From: Candidatus Heimdallarchaeota archaeon LC_2
GTDB lineage: Archaea; Asgardarchaeota; Heimdallarchaeia; Heimdallarchaeales; Kariarchaeaceae
NCBI GenBank assembly: GCA_001940725.1
Contig: MDVR01000008.1
Span: 1 to 48,187, forward strand
Direction: 5' to 3'
DNA length: 48,187 bases
Position numbers and translations under genes: made by a program. Shown here piece after piece: positions 1 to 8,534 of this stretch. The notes beneath the pieces are model-generated. The model worked only from the letters and a program-made list of their open reading frames with translations, was not told the DNA's origin and did no database searches. Position 1 is the stretch's first letter, and each line of letters starts with the position of its first letter.

Positions 1-515
1 GTATCAAAACCAAGGGGCATTAACATAAATTCTTGAATTGCTAGATCTCCACCTGCATGTTCTCCACCATTAATTACATTTAACATAGGACAAGGTAACG
101 CATAATCCCCTTGACCAATATATTCATACACCCATTGATTTTGTGACGCAGCTGCGACACGAAGATTTGCAATGGAAACTCCTAATATTGCATTAGCGCC
201 TAGATTCGCTTTATTCGGGGTTCCGTCAAGTTCAATTAGGTAATTGTCTAGATTTTCTTGTTCAGTGATATCTCGACCAATAATTTTTGGACCTATAATT
301 TCATTTACATTTTTAACTGCCCGAGTTACACCTTTTCCTAAAAATCGATTTCCACCATCTCTTAGTTCCACTGCTTCAAATTGCCCAGTAGATGCACCAG
401 AAGGGACAATAAATCGACCTAATCGATTTTGTGAGTATACTTCAACTTCAACTGTGGGATTACCTCGAGAGTCAAGGACTTCTCTTGCATGAACTTTGTC
501 AATTATATAGGGCAT
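1..515 (-). CDS. eno: Enolase, N-terminal part (cut by window edge)
   Basis: Enolase (2-phosphoglycerate to phosphoenolpyruvate, glycolysis and gluconeogenesis, cytoplasm). Translating the minus strand from the ATG at 515-513 gives about 171 residues before the window edge. They begin [20 protein letters not shown], the standard enolase opening, followed by the conserved VPSGASTG loop (about residues 37-44), the [10 protein letters not shown] stretch and the [10 protein letters not shown] segment. A complete enolase is about 410-430 residues, so 60% of the gene lies outside the window. No insertion or frameshift is seen in the visible part. No clear ribosome binding site precedes the ATG, and the upstream region 516-628 is AT-rich, as expected for a leaderless archaeal transcript diverging from the plus-strand gene at 629. 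Confidence 0.96.
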   Translation of the reverse strand, partial: MPYIIDKVHAREVLDSRGNPTVEVEVYSQNRLGRFIVPSGASTGQFEAVELRDGGNRFLGKGVTRAVKNVNEIIGPKIIGRDITEQENLDNYLIELDGTPNKANLGANAILGVSIANLRVAAASQNQWVYEYIGQGDYALPCPMLNVINGGEHAGGDLAIQEFMLMPLGFD

Positions 516-628
516 ATTAACTATCAATAATTCAAAATGGTCAATTATTATATATTTATTCTTCATTTTTGATTAGTTTGTTGACTAAGTAGTAATCTTT
601 TTTTCTAAAAATTAAATTCATCAACTAG

Positions 629-919
629 ATGAGTAAAAATTCTGAGACGGGAATAAGTAAAAATCTTGATCTTTTTGAAGGTTTAGTAGGATTAATTTTT
701 ATCATATTTACCGTTACAATAGCCATAGTAAGTTCAGACCGAAGAGACCAATATTATCTTGACAATCCAGATATTGTTCCAGGAACATATTTATTTATTG
801 GTTTAATGATATTAATGCCAATGTTCCTTTATGGGATTTGGTTATTTGCTAAAGGTATCTGGACTTTATTAATTGAACTAGTTGAACGTGCAAGTGACAA
901 TGCAGGTCAGGCAAGTTAA
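629..919 (+). CDS. Small two-helix membrane protein, unknown
   Basis: A 96-residue protein of no recognised family. It has two hydrophobic segments, about residues 17-36 (LVGLIFIIFTVTIAIV) and 53-75 (TYLFIGLMILMPMFLYGIWL), joined by a short polar loop with several Arg and Asp residues. The tail is short and acidic. It is the first gene of a plus-strand run that continues 12 bases later with another membrane protein and then ABC/EcfT genes, so it may be an accessory part of that transporter locus; this rests on position only. No ribosome binding site is visible before the ATG, consistent with a leaderless first gene. Confidence 0.6.
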   Translation: MSKNSETGISKNLDLFEGLVGLIFIIFTVTIAIVSSDRRDQYYLDNPDIVPGTYLFIGLMILMPMFLYGIWLFAKGIWTLLIELVERASDNAGQAS

Positions 920-931
920 ACTTGAAATATT

Positions 932-1855
932 GTGATGAAAATGGTTGAAATTGATTTAAATAAATACAGTGATATTGATGGGATTTCCTTGGCTTCTAGA
1001 ACTTGTGTCTATTGCAAATTAAATTTTCAAGAAGAATTCATGATACGCAAATTATGTCAAAATTGTCGTAGATTATTCGTTCTGTATCAACTTAATCAAA
1101 TGTTTTCAAAAATGATTGTACCGAGTATATTACTTGCAATAATATTTTATGTTGTAGAACCTTTTAATAATTTTGCCTATCTTCCCCCAACTCTTGTTAT
1201 AGGACCAGCATTTTTGATGGGGGCTTTACAACAAAAAATTCATTTCCGAGGTCTTGAGGAGAACTTTCGAATTATTCCTTTGTTTAGGTACTCAAAATTA
1301 TTAAATGATAATGGATATTACAAAAAAGGCATTTTACTTTGGAATTTATATTATGATAGTTACAGTGAGATACATCAGAAGAAGGTATTGAATGAATTTG
1401 TGTTGTCAATATTAAATCAAGTAAAATCCAATCCTATGAATTGGATAGACGATATGTCGAATCCCACAAATTTTTCAGATCAAGAATTTATTCAATACTT
1501 ATTTGATTTCACTGAAATTCGTGATGCATTTTCAATGAGCATAGGAACGGGGACCTTACCAGATATTTGGCCTCACGTAACAGATGTCACTTTGAAGGAA
1601 GAAATCATAGATCTGTTGTCCAAAAGTATTGAAAGTATTGATGAAGCAACTGATATTGAGAAAAAATTATTTCTTGAAGATTTATATCTTATTGAAGATG
1701 ACCTTGAAGAGATCATTGAATCCAATCCTAAGTGGAATAATATTTTAGATGAATTGGCTCAATTTGAAGCTGAAGTTCCTCCAAAAAATATGTTTGAAGA
1801 AGTGAAAATGAATTCACAAAGTCAATCCGACATGCAACAACTAATTAAAAATTAA
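932..1855 (+). CDS. Zinc-ribbon membrane protein with helical cytoplasmic domain
   Basis: A 307-residue protein of unknown function. Near the N terminus it has two CxxC pairs (CVYC at about residues 25-28 and CQNC at about 42-45), which should form a zinc ribbon. Two hydrophobic segments follow (about 62-78 and 84-100). The remaining 200 residues are polar, helical and acidic, and probably cytoplasmic. The start is GTG at 932, with ATG codons right after it at 935 and 941 that are nearly equivalent. It lies 12 bases after the small membrane gene and 43 bases before the double ABC ATPase, so it is probably co-transcribed with ECF locus 1. A zinc-ribbon membrane protein is not a standard ECF subunit; any link to transport is inference. 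Confidence 0.65.
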   Translation: MMKMVEIDLNKYSDIDGISLASRTCVYCKLNFQEEFMIRKLCQNCRRLFVLYQLNQMFSKMIVPSILLAIIFYVVEPFNNFAYLPPTLVIGPAFLMGALQQKIHFRGLEENFRIIPLFRYSKLLNDNGYYKKGILLWNLYYDSYSEIHQKKVLNEFVLSILNQVKSNPMNWIDDMSNPTNFSDQEFIQYLFDFTEIRDAFSMSIGTGTLPDIWPHVTDVTLKEEIIDLLSKSIESIDEATDIEKKLFLEDLYLIEDDLEEIIESNPKWNNILDELAQFEAEVPPKNMFEEVKMNSQSQSDMQQLIKN

Positions 1856-1898
1856 ATGTCTAAAGAAAATTCTATATCAAAATTGTGGTGATGAAGAA

Positions 1899-3161
1899 AT
1901 GATAATGGAGGTTAAAAATCTCACAATTCGATATAAAAACAATTCATTACCTCAATTATCTGATATAAATTTCAAAGTTGATAAAGGTCAATGTGTTGTA
2001 ATTTCAGGAAAAATGGGAAGTGGAAAAAGCACATTATTTTGGGCAATTACTAAATTATTTAGTCCAGGTACGCTTCAAAGTGCAACAGGAGAGATTAATG
2101 TAAAGTTCCCTATTGTATTAATTTCTCAAAGAATAAAATCACAAATATTAACTTTCAATGTTTCTGAAGAATTAGTCACAAAGATGAGTTTTGAAAACAT
2201 AGACAGACAGCAAAGATGGCATTATATTAGACAAATAAGTAAGGAATACAACCTTGAAAATATTGTTAATAGAGACATGAGAAACTTATCTTCAGGTCAA
2301 CAGCAAATGGTGATAATTCTTGCAAACTTATTTTCAACTTCTGATAAATTCATAATTCTATTAGATGAGCCACTTTCACTTCTTGATTCATCGAATTCAT
2401 TTTTTATATTATCTCTACTAAATAAATTAGCAAAAAAAGGTAATACAATTATTATTGCCGATACCAGACCTGAAAGATATTCAGACTTAAATCCTACATA
2501 TTATGAAATCAAAAAGACTAAATTAGTCCCCCTAAAAAATGATGATCCAAATACAATAAAAATTAATAATTATGATGTATTCCCTCAAACTGAAAAACTG
2601 AAAAAGAAATCACTACATTTAAATTTAGAAATTGGATATTCTAAGTCAATTCAACATTTTAAACAGGATATTTCTCCTAATGGTATATTGCTAGTTACGG
2701 GAGTTAATGGATCCGGAAAAACTGCATTGCTTTTGACTCTTGCAAAAATCATTAAGCCATATAAAATTTTGTCAAATAAATTTAGTTTTCCTCAAAGCCT
2801 ATATCTCCCTCAAGATACATTTTCATTTTTTTGGAAAGAATCAGTTTTAAAAGAACTTGAAGATACATTTGATATTGATCATTTACCTAATTGGATTAAA
2901 GAATTGTCAAAGATGTCTCCATTTCTTTTGTCTGAAGGGCAAAGGAAAAAATTGGGATTAGAAATTTGTTTCTCTCATGAAAAAACATTGCTATTAGATG
3001 AACCAACTCAATCTCTTGATCATGAAAGCATTGCTTGGCTTATTAAAAAATTAGAAAAGCATTCTATGAATAATTTAATAGTTATTGCAACAAACGATGA
3101 GTGGTTTTCTAAACAATTTCAAGATGAAGTTAAAATTATTAATTTCGAATTGGGTGATTGA
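1899..3161 (+). CDS. ECF-type ABC ATPase, two fused nucleotide-binding domains
   Basis: Two ABC ATPase domains in one 420-residue chain, as in fused A/A' energy-coupling-factor ATPases that power EcfT-based vitamin or metal importers. Domain 1: Walker A GKMGSGKST at about 37-45, signature LSSGQ at about 130-134, Walker B FIILLDEP at about 151-158. Domain 2: Walker A GVNGSGKT at about 268-275, signature LSEGQ at about 344-348, Walker B LLLDEPTQSLD near 364. Both Q-loop glutamines seem present (ISQR and LPQD). The H-loop histidine is not: domain 1 reads IIADTRPE and domain 2 reads IATNDE where IATHD is usual. A ribosome binding site GGTGATG at 1887-1893 supports the ATG at 1899. The gene overlaps the following EcfT gene by a few bases, so the two are translationally coupled. 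No S component is seen nearby. Confidence 0.88.
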   Translation: MIMEVKNLTIRYKNNSLPQLSDINFKVDKGQCVVISGKMGSGKSTLFWAITKLFSPGTLQSATGEINVKFPIVLISQRIKSQILTFNVSEELVTKMSFENIDRQQRWHYIRQISKEYNLENIVNRDMRNLSSGQQQMVIILANLFSTSDKFIILLDEPLSLLDSSNSFFILSLLNKLAKKGNTIIIADTRPERYSDLNPTYYEIKKTKLVPLKNDDPNTIKINNYDVFPQTEKLKKKSLHLNLEIGYSKSIQHFKQDISPNGILLVTGVNGSGKTALLLTLAKIIKPYKILSNKFSFPQSLYLPQDTFSFFWKESVLKELEDTFDIDHLPNWIKELSKMSPFLLSEGQRKKLGLEICFSHEKTLLLDEPTQSLDHESIAWLIKKLEKHSMNNLIVIATNDEWFSKQFQDEVKIINFELGD

Positions 3162-3894
3162 TTTGTTAGATTTATTTGATTTTGACGAAACAATTAAACA
3201 GAATTTCATTAATGAAAGAAATTCCAGTATTAAATTCATTATCTCAATTTTCCTTTTAATTAATGTCTTCATTAATAATGAATTTTTGATCTTGACGATT
3301 ATTTTAATTGAAGTATTATTTCTCTCTATTTGGTCACAAGGAGTAAAACGGATATTAAATATCTATTGGAGCCTTAAATTTTATTTAGTTTTAGTTTTTA
3401 TCATTACTTTAATCTTCAATCAATTCAAAGTTGATAACTTCATAATTCAAAACATATTAAAACTTGCAATAATTTTTATTCTTTTTTCATTCTTCACAAA
3501 AACTACAACTCCAGAAAAACTCATCGATATGCTTATACAGCTTAAAATTCCTGTAAATATCGCATGGAGTATCGGGTTGGCATTTCGACAGGCAATTTTA
3601 ATCTTGGAAGATGTCTATTATATTCAAACCATCCAACGTTTAAGATTGGGATATCATCAGATGAGCATAAGTAATAAAATTATGTTCCGGGTAAATGAAA
3701 TATACACCATGCTTGTTAGTATGTTAGCTCGTTCTATAATAATATCGACTGAGTTTGCAATTGCCCTAAAAATGAGAGGTTGGAAAGGCGCGCATCAGAG
3801 TATAATTCTCAATAATTCACCAATCAAGATCGCGGATTACTTGTTTTTAATCTTTGTAGTTGGAATTACTTTAACAATTCTCTTTACATTATGA
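3154..3894 (+). CDS. ecfT: EcfT-family transmembrane coupling protein
   Basis: The transmembrane T component of an energy-coupling-factor transporter, which links ABC ATPases to a substrate-binding S protein. About 246 residues with roughly five or six hydrophobic segments. The cytoplasmic coupling helices can be seen as TIQRLRLGY (middle of the protein) and ALKMRGW near the C terminus, equivalent to the two x-R-G motifs that contact the ATPases. The reading frame is open further upstream inside the ATPase gene, but family length favours a start at GTG 3154 (8-base overlap with the ATPase stop) or TTG 3163 just after it. The C terminus is a hydrophobic helix ending TLTILFTL. It pairs with the upstream double ATPase. 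Confidence 0.83.
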   Translation: MIDLLDLFDFDETIKQNFINERNSSIKFIISIFLLINVFINNEFLILTIILIEVLFLSIWSQGVKRILNIYWSLKFYLVLVFIITLIFNQFKVDNFIIQNILKLAIIFILFSFFTKTTTPEKLIDMLIQLKIPVNIAWSIGLAFRQAILILEDVYYIQTIQRLRLGYHQMSISNKIMFRVNEIYTMLVSMLARSIIISTEFAIALKMRGWKGAHQSIILNNSPIKIADYLFLIFVVGITLTILFTL

Positions 3895-3930
3895 CATCAA
3901 TTTTTTATTGGATGAATTCCATTTTATTTT

Positions 3931-5151
3931 GTGGAGATTGCAGAGGCATACGAAATTAAATTTCATAATTATGATGGAAATGAAAGGGAAATCACTCAAT
4001 TCGTAAATCAATATTCTAAGATAAGAGAATCAAAAAGAAATGAAGGTAATGTCAATGCAAAAGTTTTGTCTTATTTCTTCGATGGTTTACTCGCCCTTAC
4101 AAATGCAGATGAGTCTTTTTGGTCTGGCGATAATCAGGGAGCTTATACTAATTATCAAGAAGCTTTGAGAATGTTTAATCGATTTAAAAATTCAAGAAAT
4201 TCTGATGCCAGATTAGATCGTTTATCTACAAGGATGATCCATCGAGCAACTGGTCTATTGAATCTGACAGATGCAATTATAATAAAAGATAAAGATACAA
4301 AAGAGGATCTGTTTTCTCAGGCACTAAATAATTTTAATGAAGAAGTATCGTTAGCTAATGTCATGAATGAGCAAATGTCTTCATATGCTGCTTTTGCCAG
4401 AGCTTCGTTTACAGAGAGTCAGATATTACTTAATGTTGCTATTAGATTAAGAGAAGAAGATCCTGATGAAGCAAAAAAATCATTACTAAATTCTCGTGCT
4501 TCATTAAAACAAGCTTGTTACATAGATCCTAGATTTCTAAGCTTTATGGAAACAGTAGAAACCACATTGGATGATCTTACGAGACATCGATTATTAAGAA
4601 GGGCTGAAATTCATGCGGATAATGCAACTGAAAAATCAGAGGCAGGACAATATAAAGATGCAAAAACACTCTTTCACAAGGCGATGTTACTTCATAAGCG
4701 TGCATCATCCCTCGCAGCAGATACTGGAGATCGGAGGAAATTACTAGCCTCTGCCACAATATATGAGGCTTCAATACATGAGACTGAGGCTTCACAATTT
4801 TTCAGAATTGAGAATAACACAAAGGCGGCATCGGGGAAATATTTGGATGCATCAAAATACGTTGACAAATCTATTGCTCTGATGGGGCATTTTGGTAGTA
4901 AAGGATTGATTGATAATCTAAAATGTCAGTCTAATTATTATAAAGCTATGAGTAATCAATCATCGGCTATTACTGAATTCGATGAAGATCAATTTCCTGA
5001 ATCAAAAACTAAATTCGAAGATGCATTACAACTATTTGAAAATGTAATAAAATTAGCCACAATTAGTGATAATGAAGTATTGGTAAATATGAGTAACGAA
5101 GCAATTGCTGATGTCAAAGGATATCTTTCCATGGTCGAGGCTATGATATAA
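3931..5151 (+). CDS. Helical-repeat (TPR-like) soluble protein
   Basis: A 406-residue soluble protein, predicted almost fully alpha-helical, with TPR-like spacing of Ala, Tyr and Leu in segments such as YTNYQEALRMFNRF, YKDAKTLFHKAMLLHKRA and FPESKTKFEDALQLFENV. No catalytic motif or signal peptide is seen. The start is GTG at 3931, 36 bases after the EcfT stop on the same strand, so it is probably the last gene of the ECF locus 1 operon. A scaffold or regulatory partner of the membrane complex is possible. A different, longer helical protein (42353-44587) stands directly before the second ECF locus, which makes the association worth noting. Confidence 0.72.
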   Translation: MEIAEAYEIKFHNYDGNEREITQFVNQYSKIRESKRNEGNVNAKVLSYFFDGLLALTNADESFWSGDNQGAYTNYQEALRMFNRFKNSRNSDARLDRLSTRMIHRATGLLNLTDAIIIKDKDTKEDLFSQALNNFNEEVSLANVMNEQMSSYAAFARASFTESQILLNVAIRLREEDPDEAKKSLLNSRASLKQACYIDPRFLSFMETVETTLDDLTRHRLLRRAEIHADNATEKSEAGQYKDAKTLFHKAMLLHKRASSLAADTGDRRKLLASATIYEASIHETEASQFFRIENNTKAASGKYLDASKYVDKSIALMGHFGSKGLIDNLKCQSNYYKAMSNQSSAITEFDEDQFPESKTKFEDALQLFENVIKLATISDNEVLVNMSNEAIADVKGYLSMVEAMI

Positions 5152-5220
5152 ATTTGACAAAGATCTTTCTAACCTAACTAAGGGATATATAGTTATTAAA
5201 TTTCAGCTGTTTGAATTAAC

Positions 5221-5859
5221 TTGTCTTCAAATACTAATGATAATTCTGAAAGAAGCAAAAAAAAATTTTTAGCCTTGGGAGATTCATATACAATTGGTGA
5301 AAGCGTAGAAATAAATGAAAGATGGCCAGTACGATTAATCAAGCAATTAAACGAAAAAAATATACAAATTTCAGATTTAAAGATTGTAGCAACAACGGGG
5401 TGGACCACATCTGAGTTAGCAGCAAAAATAACTGAGGAAATTTTTGAACCACCATATGATTTGGTAACATTGTTAATTGGAGTGAATAATCAATATCGAG
5501 GGGAGGACAAAAATAAGTATAGAAGTGAGTTAACAGATTTAATTTACCAAGCCATTGATTTTAGTGGTGGAATTAGATCCAATGTTCTTGTTATTTCTAT
5601 TCCAGATTGGAGCAATACGCCATTCGCAGATAATAAAAATCGAGCCGAAATAGCTACCGAGATAGATATCTACAATAAAATTAACTTAGAACAATGTGAT
5701 CTGTTAGAAGTCAAGTTTATGGATATTACTCCGATCTCACGAAAAGCTAAGCAAGATCCAACTTTAATTGCAGAAGATGGACTTCACCCTTCAGGAAAGA
5801 TGTATGAACAATGGGTGCAGTTAATGTTTCCAATAGTTGAAAAGATATTAAGTGACTGA
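5221..5859 (+). CDS. SGNH/GDSL-family hydrolase
   Basis: A 212-residue SGNH-fold esterase or lipase-like hydrolase. The family blocks are in order: block I ALGDSYTIGE with the nucleophile Ser22, block II around the ATTGWT segment (Gly60), block III GVNNQY with Asn90, and block V DGLHP with Asp186 and His189. The Ser-Asp-His triad and the Gly/Asn oxyanion residues are therefore all present, and the enzyme should be active on an ester or acetyl group. There is no signal peptide; the N terminus is polar, so it is probably cytoplasmic. The start is TTG at 5221. It lies 69 bases after the helical-repeat gene and may be separately transcribed. Substrate unknown. Confidence 0.88.
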   Translation: MSSNTNDNSERSKKKFLALGDSYTIGESVEINERWPVRLIKQLNEKNIQISDLKIVATTGWTTSELAAKITEEIFEPPYDLVTLLIGVNNQYRGEDKNKYRSELTDLIYQAIDFSGGIRSNVLVISIPDWSNTPFADNKNRAEIATEIDIYNKINLEQCDLLEVKFMDITPISRKAKQDPTLIAEDGLHPSGKMYEQWVQLMFPIVEKILSD

Positions 5860-6062
5860 AGAAAATTCAATGAGGTATGCTGTTCATATCACTAAATAGT
5901 ACAAATTGATTCAAGTAGATTGTTCTGACTTAATAATTTTATTAAAAAATGTCAAGAAATACGTCTGCAAACACTTCAACACGAATGAGAGACAAAACAG
6001 TTTAATGTAAACGACTAAAAAATCAATTAAGAGAAAATTTTTCTTGTTTAGGAGTAATAATA

Positions 6063-6428
6063 ATGTCGTTTAATGATAAAGCTGCTGAAGCAGTAGCCTC
6101 AGGTGATATCGGTGTAGGATGGTTGCTAAGCGACCAATGTGAAGTTTTTTGGAATGTAGGCTCATGGGAAGGTGCAAATCCATGTGAAATATTAACGGAA
6201 TGGAAGAAAAGCGCAATGACACCCATAACGATCGCTGGACTAAAGTTCACAATTATCGGGAAAACTCCTGAAAGATTAGTCTCAACAAATATTGGTGGGC
6301 AAGGTCACATTGTTGGTGCAAAATGTACTAATTATCCAGGTTATTTGGTTTGTTGGTGTCCAGCTACTGTTGGTCCGAATATTGCTTATTCAGTTATTCA
6401 GAAATTAGCAGATTTAGTGAAAGCATAA
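6063..6428 (+). CDS. Profilin-like protein (Asgard eukaryotic-signature protein)
   Basis: A 121-residue protein that fits the profilin fold and length. After a short helix (FNDKAAEAV) comes the strand GVGWLLSDQCEVFWNV, then an AGLKFTIIGKTPERLVSTN segment matching the profilin central sheet. It is followed by GGQGHIVGAK, a YLVCWCPATVGPNIA strand-turn and a terminal helix AYSVIQKLADLVKA, where profilins end with a helix of the form VVERLGDYL. In eukaryotes profilin binds actin monomers and polyproline; Asgard homologues with this layout have been shown to modulate actin. Here it is a stand-alone gene with a clear ribosome binding site (AGGAG near 6050). The neighbours are unrelated (SGNH hydrolase; membrane protein on the other strand). 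The family call is from pattern and length, not from a search. Confidence 0.8.
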   Translation: MSFNDKAAEAVASGDIGVGWLLSDQCEVFWNVGSWEGANPCEILTEWKKSAMTPITIAGLKFTIIGKTPERLVSTNIGGQGHIVGAKCTNYPGYLVCWCPATVGPNIAYSVIQKLADLVKA

Positions 6429-6490
6429 AAGCGATTGAAGATATTATTTTATTAATTAGATTTCATCTTTCTAGAGATTATAAGTATTAA

Positions 6491-6692
6491 TCATAAATAC
6501 CTCTTGGAATTCGCAATTTTCAAAGCCTCTTGAATATATTTGTTAAATTCAGAAGTTTCAATTCTTTCTATAACTGAAATTTCAATATTATTCCATTTCT
6601 TTACCTCTGATTCAAGTTTGAAAATTTCATTTTCAATCTTTATAACAATATTTCCTAATCCAAAATCTGGTGAATTAAGCTCGATATTTCAC
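6491..6692 (-). pseudogene. Small ORF, frameshifted or with a non-standard start
   Basis: On the minus strand, directly after the TAA of the 6693-8369 gene, about 60 codons read like real protein (FGLGNIVIKIENEIFKLE, then FNKYIQEALKIANSKRYL and TGA at 6493-6491) but have no in-frame ATG, GTG or TTG. A GTG at 6692-6690 immediately follows the upstream stop, but its frame ends after five codons. If one A of the AAA run just after it were absent, the GTG frame would join the open frame and give a 66-residue protein beginning MNIELNSPDFG. So this is a one-base indel, real or from sequencing, or a gene with an unusual start (ATC or ATT). It is polar and helical with no recognised domain. Probably co-transcribed with the membrane protein upstream. 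Confidence 0.45.
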
Positions 6693-8369
6693 TTAGTGTT
6701 CTTCTTCCTCCTCAAGTGATATATCAATAATTTTTCCTTCAATTTTTGGATAACTTGGCTCTTCTAACCCTTCTTTTGGAACAAATATTGGATTTGCAGA
6801 ACCTAATAATCCAGCAAGGAAATTCACAGCAGCTTCCTGAGCAGTTAATCTAACTTCAAGCCATTTTTCAGATAGGGAGGCAAGTACCTCCTGCATTTGT
6901 TTTAACGTTTTAAATCCTGTGTGACTTATATCATCATCCTGTGTTACAGCTTCTAATTTTGATTTGATTTCAACCCATTGATCCTGTGTTACGATGAGAG
7001 AACGAGTATTGAATTCAACATCGCCAAATTTTATAGAATTATCGGAAATCCGGGTGGATCCTTTCTTTTTCCCTCCCGTTGTAATTTTTATTCCACCTTT
7101 TTTTCTATCAAACGGTCGATTGAAACCAAGTAAAAGAATCTCATTTGTCCTTCTAAAATCGTAATTTTCCAATTCAACAGGAAACAGGATCAATCCCTTG
7201 CCTGGGCTCCATTTACCTCTTGTGGATGGTAAAATTATACCTTCTTTATCAACACGCCATGCCTCTGAAAAATCCTCCTCTTTCAAAGTTGATAATATAT
7301 GATTCAAAGTATAGTATGGTTTTTCGATTCCGGTTCTCACACGTTTTCCCATGGCATGTGCTTTTTCTTGTATTGTTCCAGATGTCTCTTTTGTTGTTAA
7401 TTGGGTCTCTGAAACTTCAATAGGAATCTTATCGGTTTGAACTTTAGGTGATTCTAATTCTTTTATACTCTGTTCCATATTCTTCAAAACACTATGTGAT
7501 CTTTTTTTACCTCTTCTTTTTCTTCTTCCTGATCGTTTTTCAGCCCCAAACATATCCCTAATATTATCAGAGAAATCATTTGTAGTTTCATCATTGGATT
7601 TCATTTCATCAGGAATTATAGTTGTTATTCCCCATATTATTCCTGCAGCAAAATATACTAGTATTACCAACAACCACAATCGTGAATCCAATATTTCAAA
7701 CAAGAAGGCTATCATAATGAAAAATACACTCTTAAACATTGAAAGTGGTACCCCAAATTTCTCCTTCATCTCTGTTTGTATGAATAATGTAAGAACCGGT
7801 ATTTCTTCTTTCTTAATTTTTTGTAGTTGTGAGGTTTCAAATATCATTGGAATTAAAATAATAAATTCTAAAGAACGCCAATACCATTTATCTTCAAATT
7901 CAATAAGTTTAATTAGAATTAGCATTAAAATTGCGCTTCGCCAAATAGCATGGAGTTTGTCATTTTGTTCTAGATCCATAATTCCAAAAAATTTCTCTTT
8001 CTTATATGGTCGTACCCAAATCAAGGCCAACGGGAGCAATGCTAGTAATTCCAGTTGGTGTAATGTTAGAGAATACTTGCTGAATTCAACATTGGTGCTT
8101 TCAGGTGTAAATGTAAAAACGGCTAACCATATTATTATGTAGAAGACTACTGTACTACCTTGTAATGGATTCTTATTTCTACGAGAATGTCTAAGTTGAT
8201 AGGCAACTAACAGTCCTGATAATAACATTGTAATTGTGAAATAATACCTTTCCCTATCAAGAAAATTGGCAAAGCCGAAAATTATCCAAGCCAAAGTCGA
8301 TAAACCCGCAATTCCAGTAAAGGGAGGTGCAATTTCTCCTAAATCTGCAGGACGATTAATATTGCTCAT
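6693..8369 (-). CDS. Polytopic membrane protein with basic linker and cytoplasmic domain
   Basis: A 558-residue protein of unknown function. The first 250 residues contain about eight hydrophobic segments (for example LSTLAWIIFGFANFL, VVFYIIIWLAVFTF, WLLVILVYFAAGIIWGI). Next comes an extremely basic stretch, RSGRRKRRGKKRS (about residues 278-290), and a disordered linker. A mostly soluble domain of about 190 residues follows (about 350-540), with beta-rich text such as NEILLLGFNRPFDRKKGG and SIKFGDVEFNTRSLIVTQDQW. The tail is acidic (LEEEEEH). The layout suggests a membrane anchor with a cytoplasmic binding or regulatory domain. The start is ATG at 8369. The promoter region 8370-8534 is shared with the divergent gene at 8535. 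Confidence 0.72.
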   Translation of the reverse strand: MSNINRPADLGEIAPPFTGIAGLSTLAWIIFGFANFLDRERYYFTITMLLSGLLVAYQLRHSRRNKNPLQGSTVVFYIIIWLAVFTFTPESTNVEFSKYSLTLHQLELLALLPLALIWVRPYKKEKFFGIMDLEQNDKLHAIWRSAILMLILIKLIEFEDKWYWRSLEFIILIPMIFETSQLQKIKKEEIPVLTLFIQTEMKEKFGVPLSMFKSVFFIMIAFLFEILDSRLWLLVILVYFAAGIIWGITTIIPDEMKSNDETTNDFSDNIRDMFGAEKRSGRRKRRGKKRSHSVLKNMEQSIKELESPKVQTDKIPIEVSETQLTTKETSGTIQEKAHAMGKRVRTGIEKPYYTLNHILSTLKEEDFSEAWRVDKEGIILPSTRGKWSPGKGLILFPVELENYDFRRTNEILLLGFNRPFDRKKGGIKITTGGKKKGSTRISDNSIKFGDVEFNTRSLIVTQDQWVEIKSKLEAVTQDDDISHTGFKTLKQMQEVLASLSEKWLEVRLTAQEAAVNFLAGLLGSANPIFVPKEGLEEPSYPKIEGKIIDISLEEEEEH

Positions 8370-8534
8370 AATCGCCTTATATTAAATATAATTAAATCCC
8401 TTATTTTTAGAAATTATTCTTTTTGTATAATAGAATTTACAATTTAACCTTTTATGCCATTATCATTTTTGGTCTTGTTAAAAAATTGCTCCAAACAAAT
8501 CTAATTTGTTTTTATATCCACATTTTAAATATTT

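Noticed and set aside
244..492. Plus-strand frame opposite enolase, and similar long antisense frames (7594-8142, 19526-20230, 28554-29150)
   Set aside because: They are mirror frames of strongly supported genes on the other strand and show no protein-like motifs.
3085..3153. EcfT reading frame open upstream within the ATPase gene (ATG 3085)
   Set aside because: The upstream residues overlap the ATPase coding sequence by 77 bases and do not look like EcfT; starts at 3154 or 3163 fit the family and the spacing.
5860..6062. Short inverted repeat (GAGAAAAT/TTTTTCT) before the profilin gene
   Set aside because: In such AT-rich DNA it is expected by chance and overlaps the leader; no sign of a terminator or regulatory fold.
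8370..8534. Possible small RNA or riboswitch between the divergent genes
   Set aside because: The region is AT-rich without a conserved hairpin; it is explained by two facing promoters.
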